Shown here piece after piece: positions 39,340-52,800 of a stretch of DNA of 64,000 bases. Origin of the DNA: Calliopsis andreniformis. Lineage: Eukaryota > Arthropoda > Insecta > Hymenoptera > Andrenidae. Location: positions 1,426,001-1,490,000 of the forward strand of contig NW_027480534.1 in NCBI RefSeq assembly GCF_051401765.1, in the 5' to 3' direction. The position numbers were made by a program, and so were the translations under genes. Every line of letters starts with the position of its first letter. Within the stretch, counting starts at the first letter, position 1. The notes beneath the pieces were generated by a model. The model made no database searches. It had not been told where the DNA came from and was given only the letters and a program-made list of their open reading frames with translations.

Positions 39340-40672
39340 TTGAGGATTGAGGATTGAGGATTGAATATTGAATATTGATGCTTGAAGATTGAGGATTGAG
39401 TATTGAGGGTTGTGGACTGAGGACGAGGACTGAGGTTTGAGTATTAATGTTTGCGGTCTGAGGGTTGAGGATTGAGGATTGAGAATTGAGGATTGAGGAT
39501 TGAGGATTGAAGATTGTGGATTGGGTATTGAGAATTGAAGAATGAGGATTGAGGATTGAGGATTGAGAATTGAGTATTGAGGATTGAAGATTGAGGATTG
39601 AGAATTGAGGATTGAAGATTGAGGATTGAGGATTGAGGATTGGGGATTGAAGATTGAGGATTGAGGATGAGGGCTGAGGGTTGAGGATTGAGGTTTGAGG
39701 TGCTGATGATTGAGGATTGAGGATTGAGAATTGAGGATTGAGGATTGTGGATTGAGGATTGAAGATTGTGTATTGAGGATTGATGATTGAGGATTGAGGA
39801 TTGAGGATTAAGGATTGAGGATTGAGGATTGAGGATTGAGGATTGAGGATTGAGGATTGAGGATTGAGGATTGAAGATTGAGGATTGGGTATTGAGGATT
39901 AAACATTGAGGATTGTGTATTGAGGATTGAGGATTGAGGATTGAGGATTGAAGATTGAGGATTAGGGACTGAGGATTGAAGATAAAGGATTGGGGACTGA
40001 GGATTGAGGATTGAAGATTAGGTATTGAGGATTGAAGATTGAGGATTGAGGATTGTGGATTGAGGATTGAGGATTGAGGATTGAAGATTGAGGATTGAGT
40101 ATTGAGGGCTGTGGATTGAGGACGGGGACTGAGTGTTGAGTATTGATGTTTGAGGTCTGATGATTGAGGATTGAGGATTGAGGATCGGGGATTGAAGATT
40201 GAGTATTGAGGATTGAAGATTGAGTATTGAGGATTGAAGATTGAGGATTGAACATTGAGGATCGAGGATTGAGGATGAGGGCTGATGGCTGAGGATTGAG
40301 TTTTAAGGACTGAGGACTGAGGGTTGAGGGTTGAGAATTGAGGATTGAGGATTGAGGATTGAAGATTGAGGATTGGGTATTGAGGATTGAAGAATGAGGA
40401 TTGAGGATTGAGGATTGAGGATTGAGGGTTGTAGATTGAGGATTGGGGATTGAGGGTTGACGATTAAGGATTGAGTATTGAGGATTGAGAATTGAGGATT
40501 GAGGATTGAAGATTGAGTATTGAGGATTGAAGATTGAGGATTGAGGATTGAGGTTTGAGGATTGAGGATTGAGTATTGAGGACTGAGGATTGAAGATTGA
40601 GTATTGAGGATTGAAGATTGAGGATTGAGGATTGAGGATTGAGGATTGAGGATTGAGGATTGAAGATTGAGG
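39340..40672. repeat. Repeat R3, copy 1 (about 1.33 kb)
   Basis: This segment matches 42,080-43,410 at offset 2,737. The rare block TTGAATATTGAATATTGATG is at 39361 and 42098, and GATTAAGGATTGAGTATTG at 40462 and 43199. The two copies end at about 40,672/43,410, where the first continues GGATTAGGGACTG and the second GGATTGGGTATTG. Confidence 0.85.
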
Positions 40673-41463
40673 ATTAGGGACTGAGGTTTCAAGATAAAGG
40701 ATTGGGGACTGAGGATTGAGGATTGAAGATTAGGTATTGAGGATTGAAGATTGAGGATTGAGGATTGTGGATTGACGATTGAGGATTGAGGATTGAAGAT
40801 TGAGGATTGAGTATTGAGGGCTGTGGATTGAGGACGAGGACTGAGTGTTGAGTATTGATGTTTGAGGTCTGATGATTGAGGATTGAGGATTGAGGATCGG
40901 GGATTGAAGATTGAGTATTGAGGATTGAAGATTGAGTATTGAGGATTGAAGATTGAGGATTGAACATTGAGGATTGAGGATTGAGGATGAGGGCTGATGG
41001 CTGAGGATTGAGTTTTAAGGACTGAGGACTGAGGGTTGAGGGTTGAGAATTGAGGATTGAGGATTGAGGATTGAAGATTGAGGATTGGGTATTGAGGATT
41101 GAAGAATGAGGATTGAGGATTGAGGACTGAGGATTGAGGGTTGAAGATTGAGTATTGAGGATTGAAGGATGACGATTGAGGATTGAGGATTGATGATTGA
41201 GGATTGAGGATTGAGGATTGAAGATTGAGTATTGAGGATTGAAGATTGAAGATTGACGATTGAGGATTGAGGATTGAGGATTGAGGATTGAGGATTGGGG
41301 ACTGAGCGTTGAGGGTTGAGTGATGAGAATTGATGTTTGTGGATAGAGATTTGAGGATTGCAGATTGAGTATTGAGTACTGAAAACTGTGAATTGAGGAT
41401 ATTCTGTTTGTGACTGAGGATTGACAACTGATTGTTGAGGACTCAGGGCTGAAGATTGAGGAT

Positions 41464-42095
41464 TCAGGATTGAAGATTAAGGATTGAGGATTGAGGATTG
41501 AGGATTGAGGATTGATGATTGAGGATTGAGGATTGAGGATTGAATATTGAGGATTGGGTATTGAGGATTGAACATTGAGGATTGAGGATTGGGGATTGAG
41601 GATTGAGGATTGAGGATTGAATATTGAATATTGATGCTTGAAGATTGAGGATTGAGTATTGAGGGTTGTGGACTGAGGACGAGGACTGAGGTTTGTGTAT
41701 TAATGTTTGCGGTCTGAGGGTTGAGGATTGAGGATTGAGAATTGAGGATTGAGGATTGAGGATTGAAGATTGTGGATTGGGCATTGAGAATTGAAGAATG
41801 AGGATTGAGGATTGAGGATTGAGGATTGAGTATTGAGGATTGAAGGTTGAGGATTGAGAATTGAGGATTGAAGATTGAGGATTGAGGATTGAGGATTGAG
41901 GATTGAAGATTGAGGATTGAGGATGAGGGCTGAGGGTTGAGGATTGAGGTTTGAGGTCTGATGATTGAGGATTGAGGATTGAGAATTGAGGTTTGAGGAT
42001 TGTGGATTGAGGATTGAAGATTGTGTATTGAGGATTGATGATTGAGGATTGAGGATTGAGGATTAAGGATTGAGGATTGAGGATTGAGGATTGAG
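41464..42095. repeat. Repeat R4, instance 1 of 4
   Basis: A block of about 0.6 kb beginning GGATTGAAGATTAAGGATTG after an A box. It occurs at about 41,464, 44,362 (offset 2,898), 47,600 (without the A box) and 54,413 (offset 12,949 from the first). The rare string GGGCATTGAGAATTGAAG is at about 41,779, 44,677, 47,863 and 54,728. Confidence 0.82.
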
Positions 42096-43410
42096 GATTG
42101 AATATTGAATATTGATGCTTGAAGATTGAGGATTGAGTATTGAGGGTTGTGGACTGAGGACGAGGACTGAGGTTTGAGTATTAATGTTTGCGGTCTGAGG
42201 GTTGAGGATTGAGGATTGAGAATTGAGGATTGAGGATTGAGGATTGAAGATTGTGGATTGGGTATTGAGAATTGAAGAATGAGGATTGAGGATTGAGGAT
42301 TGAGAATTGAGTATTGAGGATTGAAGATTGAGGATTGAGAATTGAGGATTGAAGATTGAGGATTGAGGATTGAGGATTGGGGATTGAAGATTGAGGATTG
42401 AGGATGAGGGCTGAGGGTTGAGGATTGAGGTTTGAGGTGCTGATGATTGAGGATTGAGGATTGAGAATTGAGGATTGAGGATTGTGGATTGAGGATTGAA
42501 GATTGTGTATTGAGGATTGATGATTGAGGATTGAGGATTGAGGATTAAGGATTGAGGATTGAGGATTGAGGATTGAGGATTGAGGATTGAGGATTGAGGA
42601 TTGAGGATTGAAGATTGAGGATTGGGTATTGAGGATTAAACATTGAGGATTGTGTATTGAGGATTGAGGATTGAGGATTGAGGATTGAAGATTGAGGATT
42701 AGGGACTGAGGATTGAAGATAAAGGATTGGGGACTGAGGATTGAGGATTGAAGATTAGGTATTGAGGATTGAAGATTGAGGATTGAGGATTGTGGATTGA
42801 GGATTGAGGATTGAGGATTGAAGATTGAGGATTGAGTATTGAGGGCTGTGGATTGAGGACGGGGACTGAGTGTTGAGTATTGATGTTTGAGGTCTGATGA
42901 TTGAGGATTGAGGATTGAGGATCGGGGATTGAAGATTGAGTATTGAGGATTGAAGATTGAGTATTGAGGATTGAAGATTGAGGATTGAACATTGAGGATC
43001 GAGGATTGAGGATGAGGGCTGATGGCTGAGGATTGAGTTTTAAGGACTGAGGACTGAGGGTTGAGGGTTGAGAATTGAGGATTGAGGATTGAGGATTGAA
43101 GATTGAGGATTGGGTATTGAGGATTGAAGAATGAGGATTGAGGATTGAGGATTGAGGATTGAGGGTTGTAGATTGAGGATTGGGGATTGAGGGTTGACGA
43201 TTAAGGATTGAGTATTGAGGATTGAGAATTGAGGATTGAGGATTGAAGATTGAGTATTGAGGATTGAAGATTGAGGATTGAGGATTGAGGTTTGAGGATT
43301 GAGGATTGAGTATTGAGGACTGAGGATTGAAGATTGAGTATTGAGGATTGAAGATTGAGGATTGAGGATTGAGGATTGAGGATTGAGGATTGAGGATTGA
43401 AGATTGAGGA
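42080..43410. repeat. Repeat R3, copy 2 (about 1.33 kb)
   Basis: This is a copy of 39,340-40,672 at offset 2,737. It lacks an A box entirely, as does the first copy after 39,360, so this stretch is the longest part of the right domain (41,406-43,806) without an A core. Confidence 0.84.
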
Positions 43411-43671
43411 TTGGGTATTGAGGATTGAAGATTGAAGATTGACGATTGAGGATTGAGGATTGAAGATTGAGTATTGAGGATTGAAGATTGAGTATTGAGG
43501 ATTGAAGATTGAGGATTGAACATTGAGGATTGAGGATTGAGGATGAGGGCTGATGGCTGAGGATTGAGTTTTAAGGACTGAGGACATAGGGTTGAGGGTT
43601 GAGAATTGAGGATTGAGGATTGAGGATTGAAGATTGAGGATTGGGTATTGAGGATTGAAGATTGAAGATTG

Positions 43672-44635
43672 ACGATTGAGGATTGAGGATTGAGGATTGA
43701 GGATTGAGGATTGGGGACTGAGCGTTGAGGGTTGAGTGATGAGAATTGATGTTTGTGGATAGAGATTTGAGGATTGCAGATTGAGTATTGAGTACTGAAA
43801 ACTGTGAATTGAGGATATTCTGTTTGTGACTGAGGATTGACAACTGATTGTTGAGGACTCAGGGCTGAAGATTGAGGATTCAGGATTGAAGATTAAGGAT
43901 TGAGGATTGAGGATTGAGGATTGAGGATTGATGATTGAGGATTGAGGATTGAGGATTGAATATTGAGGATTGGGTATTGAGGATTGAACATTGAGGATTG
44001 AGGATTGGGGATTGAGGATTGAGGATTGAGGATTGAATATTGAATATTGATGCTTGAAGATTGAGGATTGAGTATTGAGGGTTGTGGACTGAGGACGAGG
44101 ACTGAGGTTTGTGTATTAATGTTTGCGGTCTGAGGGTTGAGGATTGAGGATTGACGATTGAGGATTGAGGATTGAGGATTGAGGATTGAGGATTGGGGAC
44201 TGAGCGTTGAGGGTTGAGTGATGAGAATTGATGTTTGTGGATAGAGATTTGAGGATTGCAGATTGAGTATTGAGTACTGAAAACTGTGAATTGAGGATAT
44301 TCTGTTTGTGACTGAGGATTGACAACTGATTGTTGAGGACTCAGGGCTGAAGATTGAGGATTCAGGATTGAAGATTAAGGATTGAGGATTGAGGATTGAG
44401 GATTGAGGATTGATGATTGAGGATTGAGGATTGAGGATTGAATATTGAGGATTGGGTATTGAGGATTGAACATTGAGGATTGAGGATTGGGGATTGAGGA
44501 TTGAGGATTGAGGATTGAATATTGAATATTGATGCTTGAAGATTGAGGATTGAGTATTGAGGGTTGTGGACTGAGGACGAGGACTGAGGTTTGTGTATTA
44601 ATGTTTGCGGTCTGAGGGTTGAGGATTGAGGATTG
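43672..44635. repeat. 482-bp perfect-looking tandem duplication
   Basis: The block starting ATTGACGATTGAGGATTGAG at about 43,672 is repeated directly at 44,154. GGGGACTGAGCG lies at 43713 and 44195, and the A core at 43814 and 44296, each pair 482 bp apart. The second copy exits at about 44,635 into GAGAATTGAGG. I saw no difference between the two copies. The joint places GACGATTGAGG directly after GCGGTCTGAGGGTTGAGG, a combination not seen at other copies of the block. Confidence 0.88.
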
Positions 44636-45239
44636 AGAATTGAGGATTGAGGATTGAGGATTGAAGATTGTGGATTGGGCATTGAGAATTGAAGAATGAG
44701 GATTGAGGATTGAGGATTGAGGATTGAGTATTGAGGATTGAAGGTTGAGGATTGAGAATTGAGGATTGAAGATTGAGGATTGAGGATTGAGGATTGAGGA
44801 TTGAAGATTGAGGATTGAGGATGAGGGCTGAGGGTTGAGGATTGAGGTTTGAGGTCTGATGATTGAGGATTGAGGATTGAGAATTGAGGTTTGAGGATTG
44901 TGGATTGAGGATTGAAGATTGTGTATTGAGGATTGATGATTGAGGATTGAGGATTGAGGATTAAGGATTGAGGATTGAGGATTGAGGATTGAGGATTGAG
45001 GATTGAGGATTGAGGATTGAAAATTGAGGATTGGGTATTGAGGATTGAACATTGAGGATTGTGTATTGAGTATTGATGATTGAGGATTCAGGTTTGAGGA
45101 TGAAGGATTGAGGATTGAGGATTGACGATTGAGGATTGACGATTGAGGATTGAGGATTGAAGATTCAGGATCGGGTATTGAGGATTGAACATTGAGGATT
45201 GAGCATTGAGGATTGAGTATTGAGGATTGAGGATTGAAG

Positions 45240-46090
45240 ATTGAATATTGATGATTGAAGATTAAGGATTGAGTATTGAGGGTTGTGGATTGAGGACGAG
45301 GGCTGAGGTTTGAGTATTAATGTTTGCGGTCTGAGGGTTGAGGATTGAGGATTGAGAATTGAGGATTGAGGACTGAGGATTGAAGATTGTGGATTGGGTA
45401 TTGAGGATTGAAGAATGAGGATTGAGGATTGAGGATTGAGGATTGAGTATTGAAGATTGAGTATTGAGGATTGAAGATTGAGGATTGAGGATTGAGGATC
45501 GTGGATTGAGGGTTGAGGATTGAGGATTGAAGATTGAGTATTGAGGATTGAATATTGAATATTGAGGATTGAGGATGAGGGCTGAGGGCTGAGGATTGAT
45601 GATTGAGGGTTGAAGATTGAGGATTGTGTATTGAGGATTGAAGAATGAGGATTGAGGATTGAGGATTGAGGATTGAGGATTGAAGATTGAGTATTGAGGT
45701 TTGAAGACTGAAGATTGAGGATTGAGGACTGATGATTGAGGATTGAGAATTGAGGATTGAAGATTGAGTATTGAGGATTGAAGGTTGAAGATTGACGATT
45801 GAGGATTGGGGATTGAGGATTGAAGATTGAGGATTGGGGACTGAGCGTTGAGGGTTGAGTGATGAGAATTGATGTTTGTGGATAGAGATTTGAGGATTGC
45901 AGATTGAGTATTGAGTATTGAAAACTGTGAATTGATGATATTCTGTTGAGGACTGAGGATTGACAACTGTTTGTTGAGGACTCAGGGCTGAAGATTGAGG
46001 ATTCAGGGTTGAGGATTCAGAGTTGAGGTTTGAGGACTGAGGATTGAGGATTGAAGATTGAGTATTGAGGATTGAAGATTGAGGATTGAG
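45240..46090. repeat. Repeat R5, copy 1
   Basis: This segment matches about 56,094-56,944 at offset 10,854 and, for its first half (to about 45,810), 49,221-49,790 at offset 3,981. It contains the A core at 45937 (variant GATGATATTCTGTTG; the other copy is at 56791). Confidence 0.84.
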
Positions 46091-47598
46091 GATTGAGGAT
46101 TGAGGATTGAGTGTTGAAGATTGAATATTGATGATTGAAATTGAGGATTGAGGATTGAGTGTTGTGGATTCAGGACGAGGACTGAGGGTTGAGTATTGAT
46201 GTTTGAGTTCTGAGGATTGAGGATTGAGGATTGAGAATTGAGGATTGAGGATTGAGGATTGAAGATTGAGTATTGAGTATTGATGATTGAGGATTGAGGA
46301 TTGAGTATTAAGGATTGAGGATTGAGGATTGAGGATTGAGGATTGAGGATTGAGGATTGAGGATTGAGGATTGAGTATTGAAGATTGAGGATTGGGTATT
46401 CAGGATTGAAGAATGAGGATTGAGGATTGAGGATTGAGGATTGAGGGTTGAAGATTGAGTATTGAGGATTGAAGATTGTGGATTGAGGGTTAAGGATCGA
46501 GGATTGAGGGTTGAGATTTGAGGATTGAAGATTGAGTATTGAGGATTGACGATTGAAGATTGAGTATTGAGGATTGAAGGTTGAAGATTGACGATTGAGG
46601 ATTGAGGATTGAGGACTGAAGATTGAGGATTGGGGACTGAGCGTTGAGGGTTGAGTGATGAGAATTGATGTTTGTGGATAGAGATTTGAGGATTGCAGAT
46701 TGAGTATTGAGGATTGAAGGTTGAGGATTGAGGATTGAGGATTGACGATTGAGGATGAGGGCCGAGGGCTGAGGATTGAGGCTTAAGGACTGAGGACTGA
46801 GGGTTGAGGATTGAGAATTGAGGATTGAGGATTGAGGATTGAAGATTCAGGATTGGGGACTGAGTGTTGAGTGTTGAGTGATGTGAATTGTAGTTTGTGG
46901 ATAGAGATTTGAAGATTGCAGATTGAGTACTGCGAATTGAAAGCTCTGAACTGAGGATATTCTATTGAGGATTGAGGATTGACAACTGATTGTTGAGGAC
47001 TGAGGGCCGAAGATTGAGGATTCAGGATTGAGGATTCAGGATTGAGGTTTGGGGACTGAGGATTGAGGATTGAGGATTGAGGATTGAAGATTGACGATTG
47101 AGGATTGAGGATTGAGGATTGAGGATTGGTGATTGAGGATTGAGGATTGAGGGTTGAGGATTGAAGATTGAGTATTGAGGATTGAAGATTGAGGACTGAT
47201 GATTGAGGATTGGGGATTTAGGTTTGAAGCTTGAGGATTGGTGACTGAGTATTGAGGGTTGAGTGATGAGAATTGATGTTTGTGGATAGAGATCTGAAGA
47301 TTGCAAATTGAGTAATGAGTATTGAAAACTGTGAATTGAGGATATTCTATTGACGATTGGGGATTGACAACTGATTGTTGAGGACTGAGGGCTGAAGCTT
47401 GAGGATTCAGGATTGAGGATTTAGGACTGAGAATTGAGGATTGAGGATTCAGGATTGAGGTTTGAGGGCTGAGGATTGAGGATTGAGGATTGAGGATTGA
47501 GGATTGTGGATTGAGGATTGAAATTTGAGGATTAGTTATTGCGGATTGAACATTGAGGGCTGAACATTGAGGATTGAGGATCGAGGATTGAGGATTGA
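45720..47598. repeat. Right-domain repeat R1, copy 2
   Basis: This is a copy of 36,450-38,335 with A cores at 45937, 46956 and 47341. At about 47,598 it switches to sequence resembling 41,500-42,090 and 44,400-45,200, so the right border is a clear joint between two source blocks. Confidence 0.86.
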
Positions 47599-47599
47599 T

Positions 47600-49790
47600 G
47601 ATTGAGGATTGAGGATTGAGGATTGAATATTGAGGATTGGGTATTGAGGATTGAACATTGAGGATTGAGGATTGGGGATTGAGGATTGAGGATTGAGGAT
47701 TGAATATTGAATATTGATGCTTGAAGATTGAGGATTGAGTATTGAGGGTTGTGGACTGAGGACGAGGACTGAGGTTTGTGTATTAATGTTTGCGGTCTGA
47801 GGGTTGAGGATTGAGGATTGAGAATTGAGGATTGAGGATTGAGGATTGAAGATTGTGGATTGGGCATTGAGAATTGAAGAATGAGGATTGAGGATTGAGG
47901 ATTGAGGATTGAGTATTGAGGATTGAAGGTTGAGGATTGAGAATTGAGGATTGAAGATTGAGGATTGAGGATTGAGGATTGAGGATTGAAGATTGAGGAT
48001 TGAGGATGAGGGCTGAGGGTTGAGGATTGAGGTTTGAGGTCTGATGATTGAGGATTGAGGATTGAGAATTGAGGTTTGAGGATTGTGGATTGAGGATTGA
48101 AGATTGTGTATTGAGGATTGATGATTGAGGATTGAGGATTGAGGATTAAGGATTGAGGATTGAGGATTGAGGATTGAGGATTGAGGATTGAGGATTGAGG
48201 ATTGAAGATTGAGGATTGGGTATTGAGGATTGAACATTGAGGATTGTGTATTGAGTATTGATGATTGAGGATTGAGGTTTGAGGATGAAGGATTGAGGAT
48301 TGAGGATTGAGGATTGAGGATTGAGGATTGAGGATTGAGGATTGAAGATTCAGGATCGGGTATTGAGGATTGAACATTGAGGATTGAGCATTGAGGATTG
48401 AGTATTGAGGATTGAGGATTGAAGATTGAATATTGATGATTGAAGATTAAGGATTGAGGATTGAGGGTTGTGGATTGAGGACGAGGGCTGAGGTTTGAGT
48501 ATTAATGTTTGCGGTCTGAGGGTTGAGGATTGAGGATTGAGAATTGAGGATTGAGGACTGAGGATTGAAGATTGTGGATTGGGTATTGAGGATTGAAGAA
48601 TGAGGATTGAGGATTGAGGATTGAGGATTGAGTATTGAGGATTGAACATTGAGGATTGAGGATTGAGGATTGAGGATTGAGGATTGAATATTGAATATTG
48701 ATGCTTGAAGATTGAGGATTGAGTATTGAGGGTTGTGGACTGAGGACGAGGACTGAGGTTTGAGTATTAATGTTTGCGGTCTGAGGGTTGAGGGTTGAGG
48801 ATTGAGAATTGAGGATTGAGGATTGAGGATTGAAGATTGTGGATTGGGTATTGAGAATTGAAGAATGAGGATTGAGGATTGAGGATTGAGGATTGAGTAT
48901 TGAGGATTGAAGATTGAGGATTGAGAATTGAGGATTGAAGATTGGGGATTGAGGATTGAGGATTGAGGATTGAGGATTGAGGATTGAGAATTGAGGATTG
49001 AGGATAGTGGATTGAGGATTGAAGATTGTGTATTGAGGACTGATGATTGAGGATTGAGGATTGAGTATTAAGGATTGAGGATTGAGGATTGAGGATTGAG
49101 GATTGAGGATTGAGGATTGAGGATTGAGGATTGAAGATTGAGGATTGGTTATTGAGGATTGAACATTGAGGATTGAGGATTGAGGATTGAGGATTGAGTA
49201 TTGAGGATTGAGGATTGAAGATTGAATATTGATGATTGAAGATTAAGGATTGAGGATTGAGGGTTGTGGATTGAGGACGAGGGCTGAGGTTTGAGTATTA
49301 ATGTTTGCGGTCTGAGGGTTGAGGATTGAGGATTGAGAATTGAGGATTGAGGACTGAGGATTGAAGATTGTGGATTGGGTATTGAGGATTGAAGAATGAG
49401 GATTGAGGATTGAGGATTGAGGATTGAGTATTGAAGATTGAGTATTGAGGATTGAAGATTGAGGATTGAGGATTGAGGATCGTGGATTGAGGGTTGAGGA
49501 TTGAGGATTGAAGATTGAGTATTGAGGATTGAATATTGAATATTGAGGATTGAGGATGAGGGCTGAGGGCTGAGGATTGATGATTGAGGGTTGAAGATTG
49601 AGGATTGTGTATTGAGGATTGAAGAATGAGGATTGAGGATTGAGGATTGAGGATTGAGGATTGAAGATTGAGTATTGAGGATTGAAGACTGAAGATTGAG
49701 GATTGAGGACTGATGATTGAGGATTGAGAATTGAGGATTGAAGATTGAGTATTGAGGATTGAAGGTTGAAGATTGACGATTGAGGATTGG
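47600..49790. repeat. Repeat R6, copy 1 (about 2.2 kb)
   Basis: This segment matches about 54,466-56,665, with offset 6,866 around 48,598 and 6,873 from 49,281 onward; the second copy has one extra consensus heptamer near 56,060. It has no A core. It is the longest A-box-free copied block, largely near-consensus heptamers with GAATATTGAATATTGATGC and GTATTAATGTTTGCGGTCTG markers. Confidence 0.83.
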
Positions 49791-49805
49791 GGATTGAGGA
49801 TTGAG
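49785..49805. repeat. Joint of a 287-bp (41-heptamer) deletion
   Basis: Left of this point the sequence aligns with 45,300-45,810 at offset 3,981. Right of it the sequence aligns with 46,111 onward at offset 3,694. The difference, 287 bp, is exactly 41 heptamers, and the A box present at 45937 is missing here. The joint lies within GGGGATTGAGGATTGAGTGT, so the exchange was in register. Confidence 0.85.
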
Positions 49806-52800
49806 TGTTGAAGATTGAATATTGATGATTGAAATTGAGGATTGAGGATTGAGTGTTGTGGATTCAGGACGAGGACTGAGGGTTGAGTATTGATGTTTGA
49901 GTTCTGAGGATTGAGGATTGAGGATTGAGAATTGAGGATTGAGGATTGAGGATTGAAGATTGAGTATTGAGTATTGATGATTGAGGATTGAGGATTGAGT
50001 ATTAAGGATTGAGGATTGAGGATTGAGGATTGAGGATTGAGGATTGAGGATTGAGGATTGAGGATTGAGTATTGAAGATTGAGGATTGGGTATTCAGGAT
50101 TGAAGAATGAGGATTGAGGATTGAGGATTGAGGATTGAGGGTTGAAGATTGAGTATTGAGGATTGAAGATTGTGGATTGAGGGTTAAGGATCGAGGATTG
50201 AGGGTTGAGATTTGAGGATTGAAGATTGAGTATTGAGGATTGACGATTGAAGATTGAGTATTGAGGATTGAAGGTTGAAGATTGACGATTGAGGATTGAG
50301 GATTGAGGACTGAAGATTGAGGATTGGGGACTGAGCGTTGAGGGTTGAGTGATGAGAATTGATGTTTGTGGATAGAGATTTGAGGATTGCAGATTGAGTA
50401 TTGAGGATTGAAGGTTGAGGATTGAGGATTGAGGATTGACGATTGAGGATGAGGGCCGAGGGCTGAGGATTGAGGCTTAAGGACTGAGGACTGAGGGTTG
50501 AGGATTGAGAATTGAGGATTGAGGATTGAGGATTGAAGATTCAGGATTGGGGACTGAGTGTTGAGTGTTGAGTGATGTGAATTGTAGTTTGTGGATAGAG
50601 ATTTGAAGATTGCAGATTGAGCACTGCGAATTGAAAGCTCTGAACTGAGGATATTCTATTGAGGATTGAGGATTGACAACTGATTGTTGAGGACTGAGGG
50701 CCGAAGATTGAGGATTCAGGATTGAGGATTCAGGATTGAGGTTTGGGGACTGAGGATTGAGGATTGAGGATTGAGGATTGAAGATTGACGATTGAGGATT
50801 GAGGATTGAGGATTGAGGATTGGTGATTGAGGATTGAGGATTGAGGGTTGAGGATTGAAGATTGAGTATTGAGGATTGAAGATTGAGGACTGATGATTGA
50901 GGATTGGGGATTTAGGTTTGAAGCTTGAGGATTGGTGACTGAGTATTGAGGGTTGAGTGATGAGAATTGATGTTTGTGGATAGAGATCTGAAGATTGCAA
51001 ATTGAGTAATGAGTATTGAAAACTGTGAATTGAGGATATTCTATTGACGATTGGGGATTGACAACTGATTGTTGAGGACTGAGGGCTGAAGCTTGAGGAT
51101 TCAGGATTGAGGATTTAGGACTGAGAATTGAGGATTGAGGATTCAGGATTGAGGTTTGAGGGCTGAGGATTGAGGATTGAGGATTGAGGATTGAGGATTG
51201 TGGATTGAGGATTGAAATTTGAGGATTAGTTATTGCGGATTGAACATTGAGGGCTGAGCATTGAGGATTGAGGATCGAGGATTGAGGATTGAAGATTCAA
51301 TATTGATGATTGAAGATTGAGTATTGAGAATTGAGGATTGAGGATTGAGGATTGAAGATTGGGGATTCGGTATTGAGGATTGAAGAATGGGGATTGAGGA
51401 TTGAGGATTGAGGATTGAGGATTGCAGATTGAGTATTGAGGATTGAAGATTGAGGATTGCGGATTGAGTATTGAGGATTGAGGATTGAGGATTGAGGATT
51501 GAAGATTGAGTATTGAGGATTGAAGATTGAGGATTGAGGATTGAGTATTGAGGATTGAGGATTGAAGATTGAGGATTGGGGATTGAGGATTGATGTTTGA
51601 GGATTCAGGATTGAGGATTCAGAATTGAGGTCTGAGGACTGAGGATTGAGAATTGAAGATTGAGTATTGAGGATTGAGTATTGAGGATTGAATATTGAGG
51701 ATTGAGGATTGAGGATGAGGGCTGAGGGCTGAGGGTTGAGGATTGAGGTTTGAGGACTGAGGACTGAGGATTGAGGATTGAGGATTGAGGATTGAAGAAT
51801 GAGGATTGAAAATTGATGATTGAGGATTCAGAATTGAGGATTGATGGTTGAGGATTGAAGATTGAGGATTGGCTATTGAGGATGGAAGAATGAGGATTGA
51901 GGATTGAGGATTGAGGATTGAGGATTGAAGATTGAGTATTGAGGATTGAAGATTGAGGATTGAGGATTGAGGATTGAGGATTGAAGATTGAGGATTGGGG
52001 ATTGAGTATTGAGTGTTGAGTGATGAGAATTGATATTTGTGGATAGAGATTTGAAGATTGCAGATTGAGAATTGAGAATTGAAGACTCTGAACTGAGGAT
52101 ATTCTATTGAGGATTGAGGATTGACAACTGATTGTTGAGGACATGAGGGCCGAAGGTTGAGGATTCAGGATTGAGGATTCAGGATTGAGGTTTGGGGACT
52201 GAGGATTGAGGATTGAGGATTGAGGATTGAAGATTGACGATTGAGGATTGAGGATTGAGGATTGAAGATTGACGATTGAGGATTGAGGATTGAGGATTGA
52301 GGATTGAGGATTGAGGATTGAATATTGAATATTGATGCTTGAAGATTGAGGATTGAGTATTGAGGGTTGTGGACTGAGGACGAGGACTGAGGTTTGAGTA
52401 TTAATGTTTGCGGTCTGAGGGTTGAGGATTGAGGATTGAGAATTGAGGATTGAGGATTGAGGATTGAAGATTGTGGATTGGGTATTGAGAATTGAAGAAT
52501 GAGGATTGAGGATTGAGGATTGAGAATTGAGTATTGAGGATTGAAGATTGAGGATTGAGAATTGAGGATTGAAGATTGAGGATTGAGGATTGAGGATTGG
52601 GGATTGAAGATTGAGGATTGAGGATGAGGGCTGAGGGTTGAGGATTGAGGTTTGAGGTGCTGATGATTGAGGATTGAGGAGTGAGAATTGAGGATTGAGG
52701 ATTGTGGATTGAGGATTGAAGATTGTGTATTGAGGATTGATGATTGAGGATTGAGGATTGAGGATTAAGGATTGAGGATTGAGGATTGAGGATTGAGGAT

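Larger units (their letters stand above)
36841..42095. repeat. Right-domain repeat R2, copy 1 (about 5.25 kb)
   Basis: This segment matches 49,805-55,045 with the offset drifting from 12,964 to 12,957, 12,950 and 12,949. The first two steps are losses of one heptamer. The last is a 1-bp loss within GGATCGGGGATTG (near 40,188) versus GGATCGGGATTG (near 53,138). Divergence begins at about 42,096/55,045. It contains A cores 37693, 38078, 39141 and 41398. Confidence 0.88.

Noticed and set aside
40303..41427. 374-codon minus-strand open frame with a copy at 53,252-54,376
   Set aside because: The apparent start is a TTG codon inside the A box. The frame overlaps other equally long frames in the same strand (40,689-40,967), which real genes would not do, and the duplication follows from R2.
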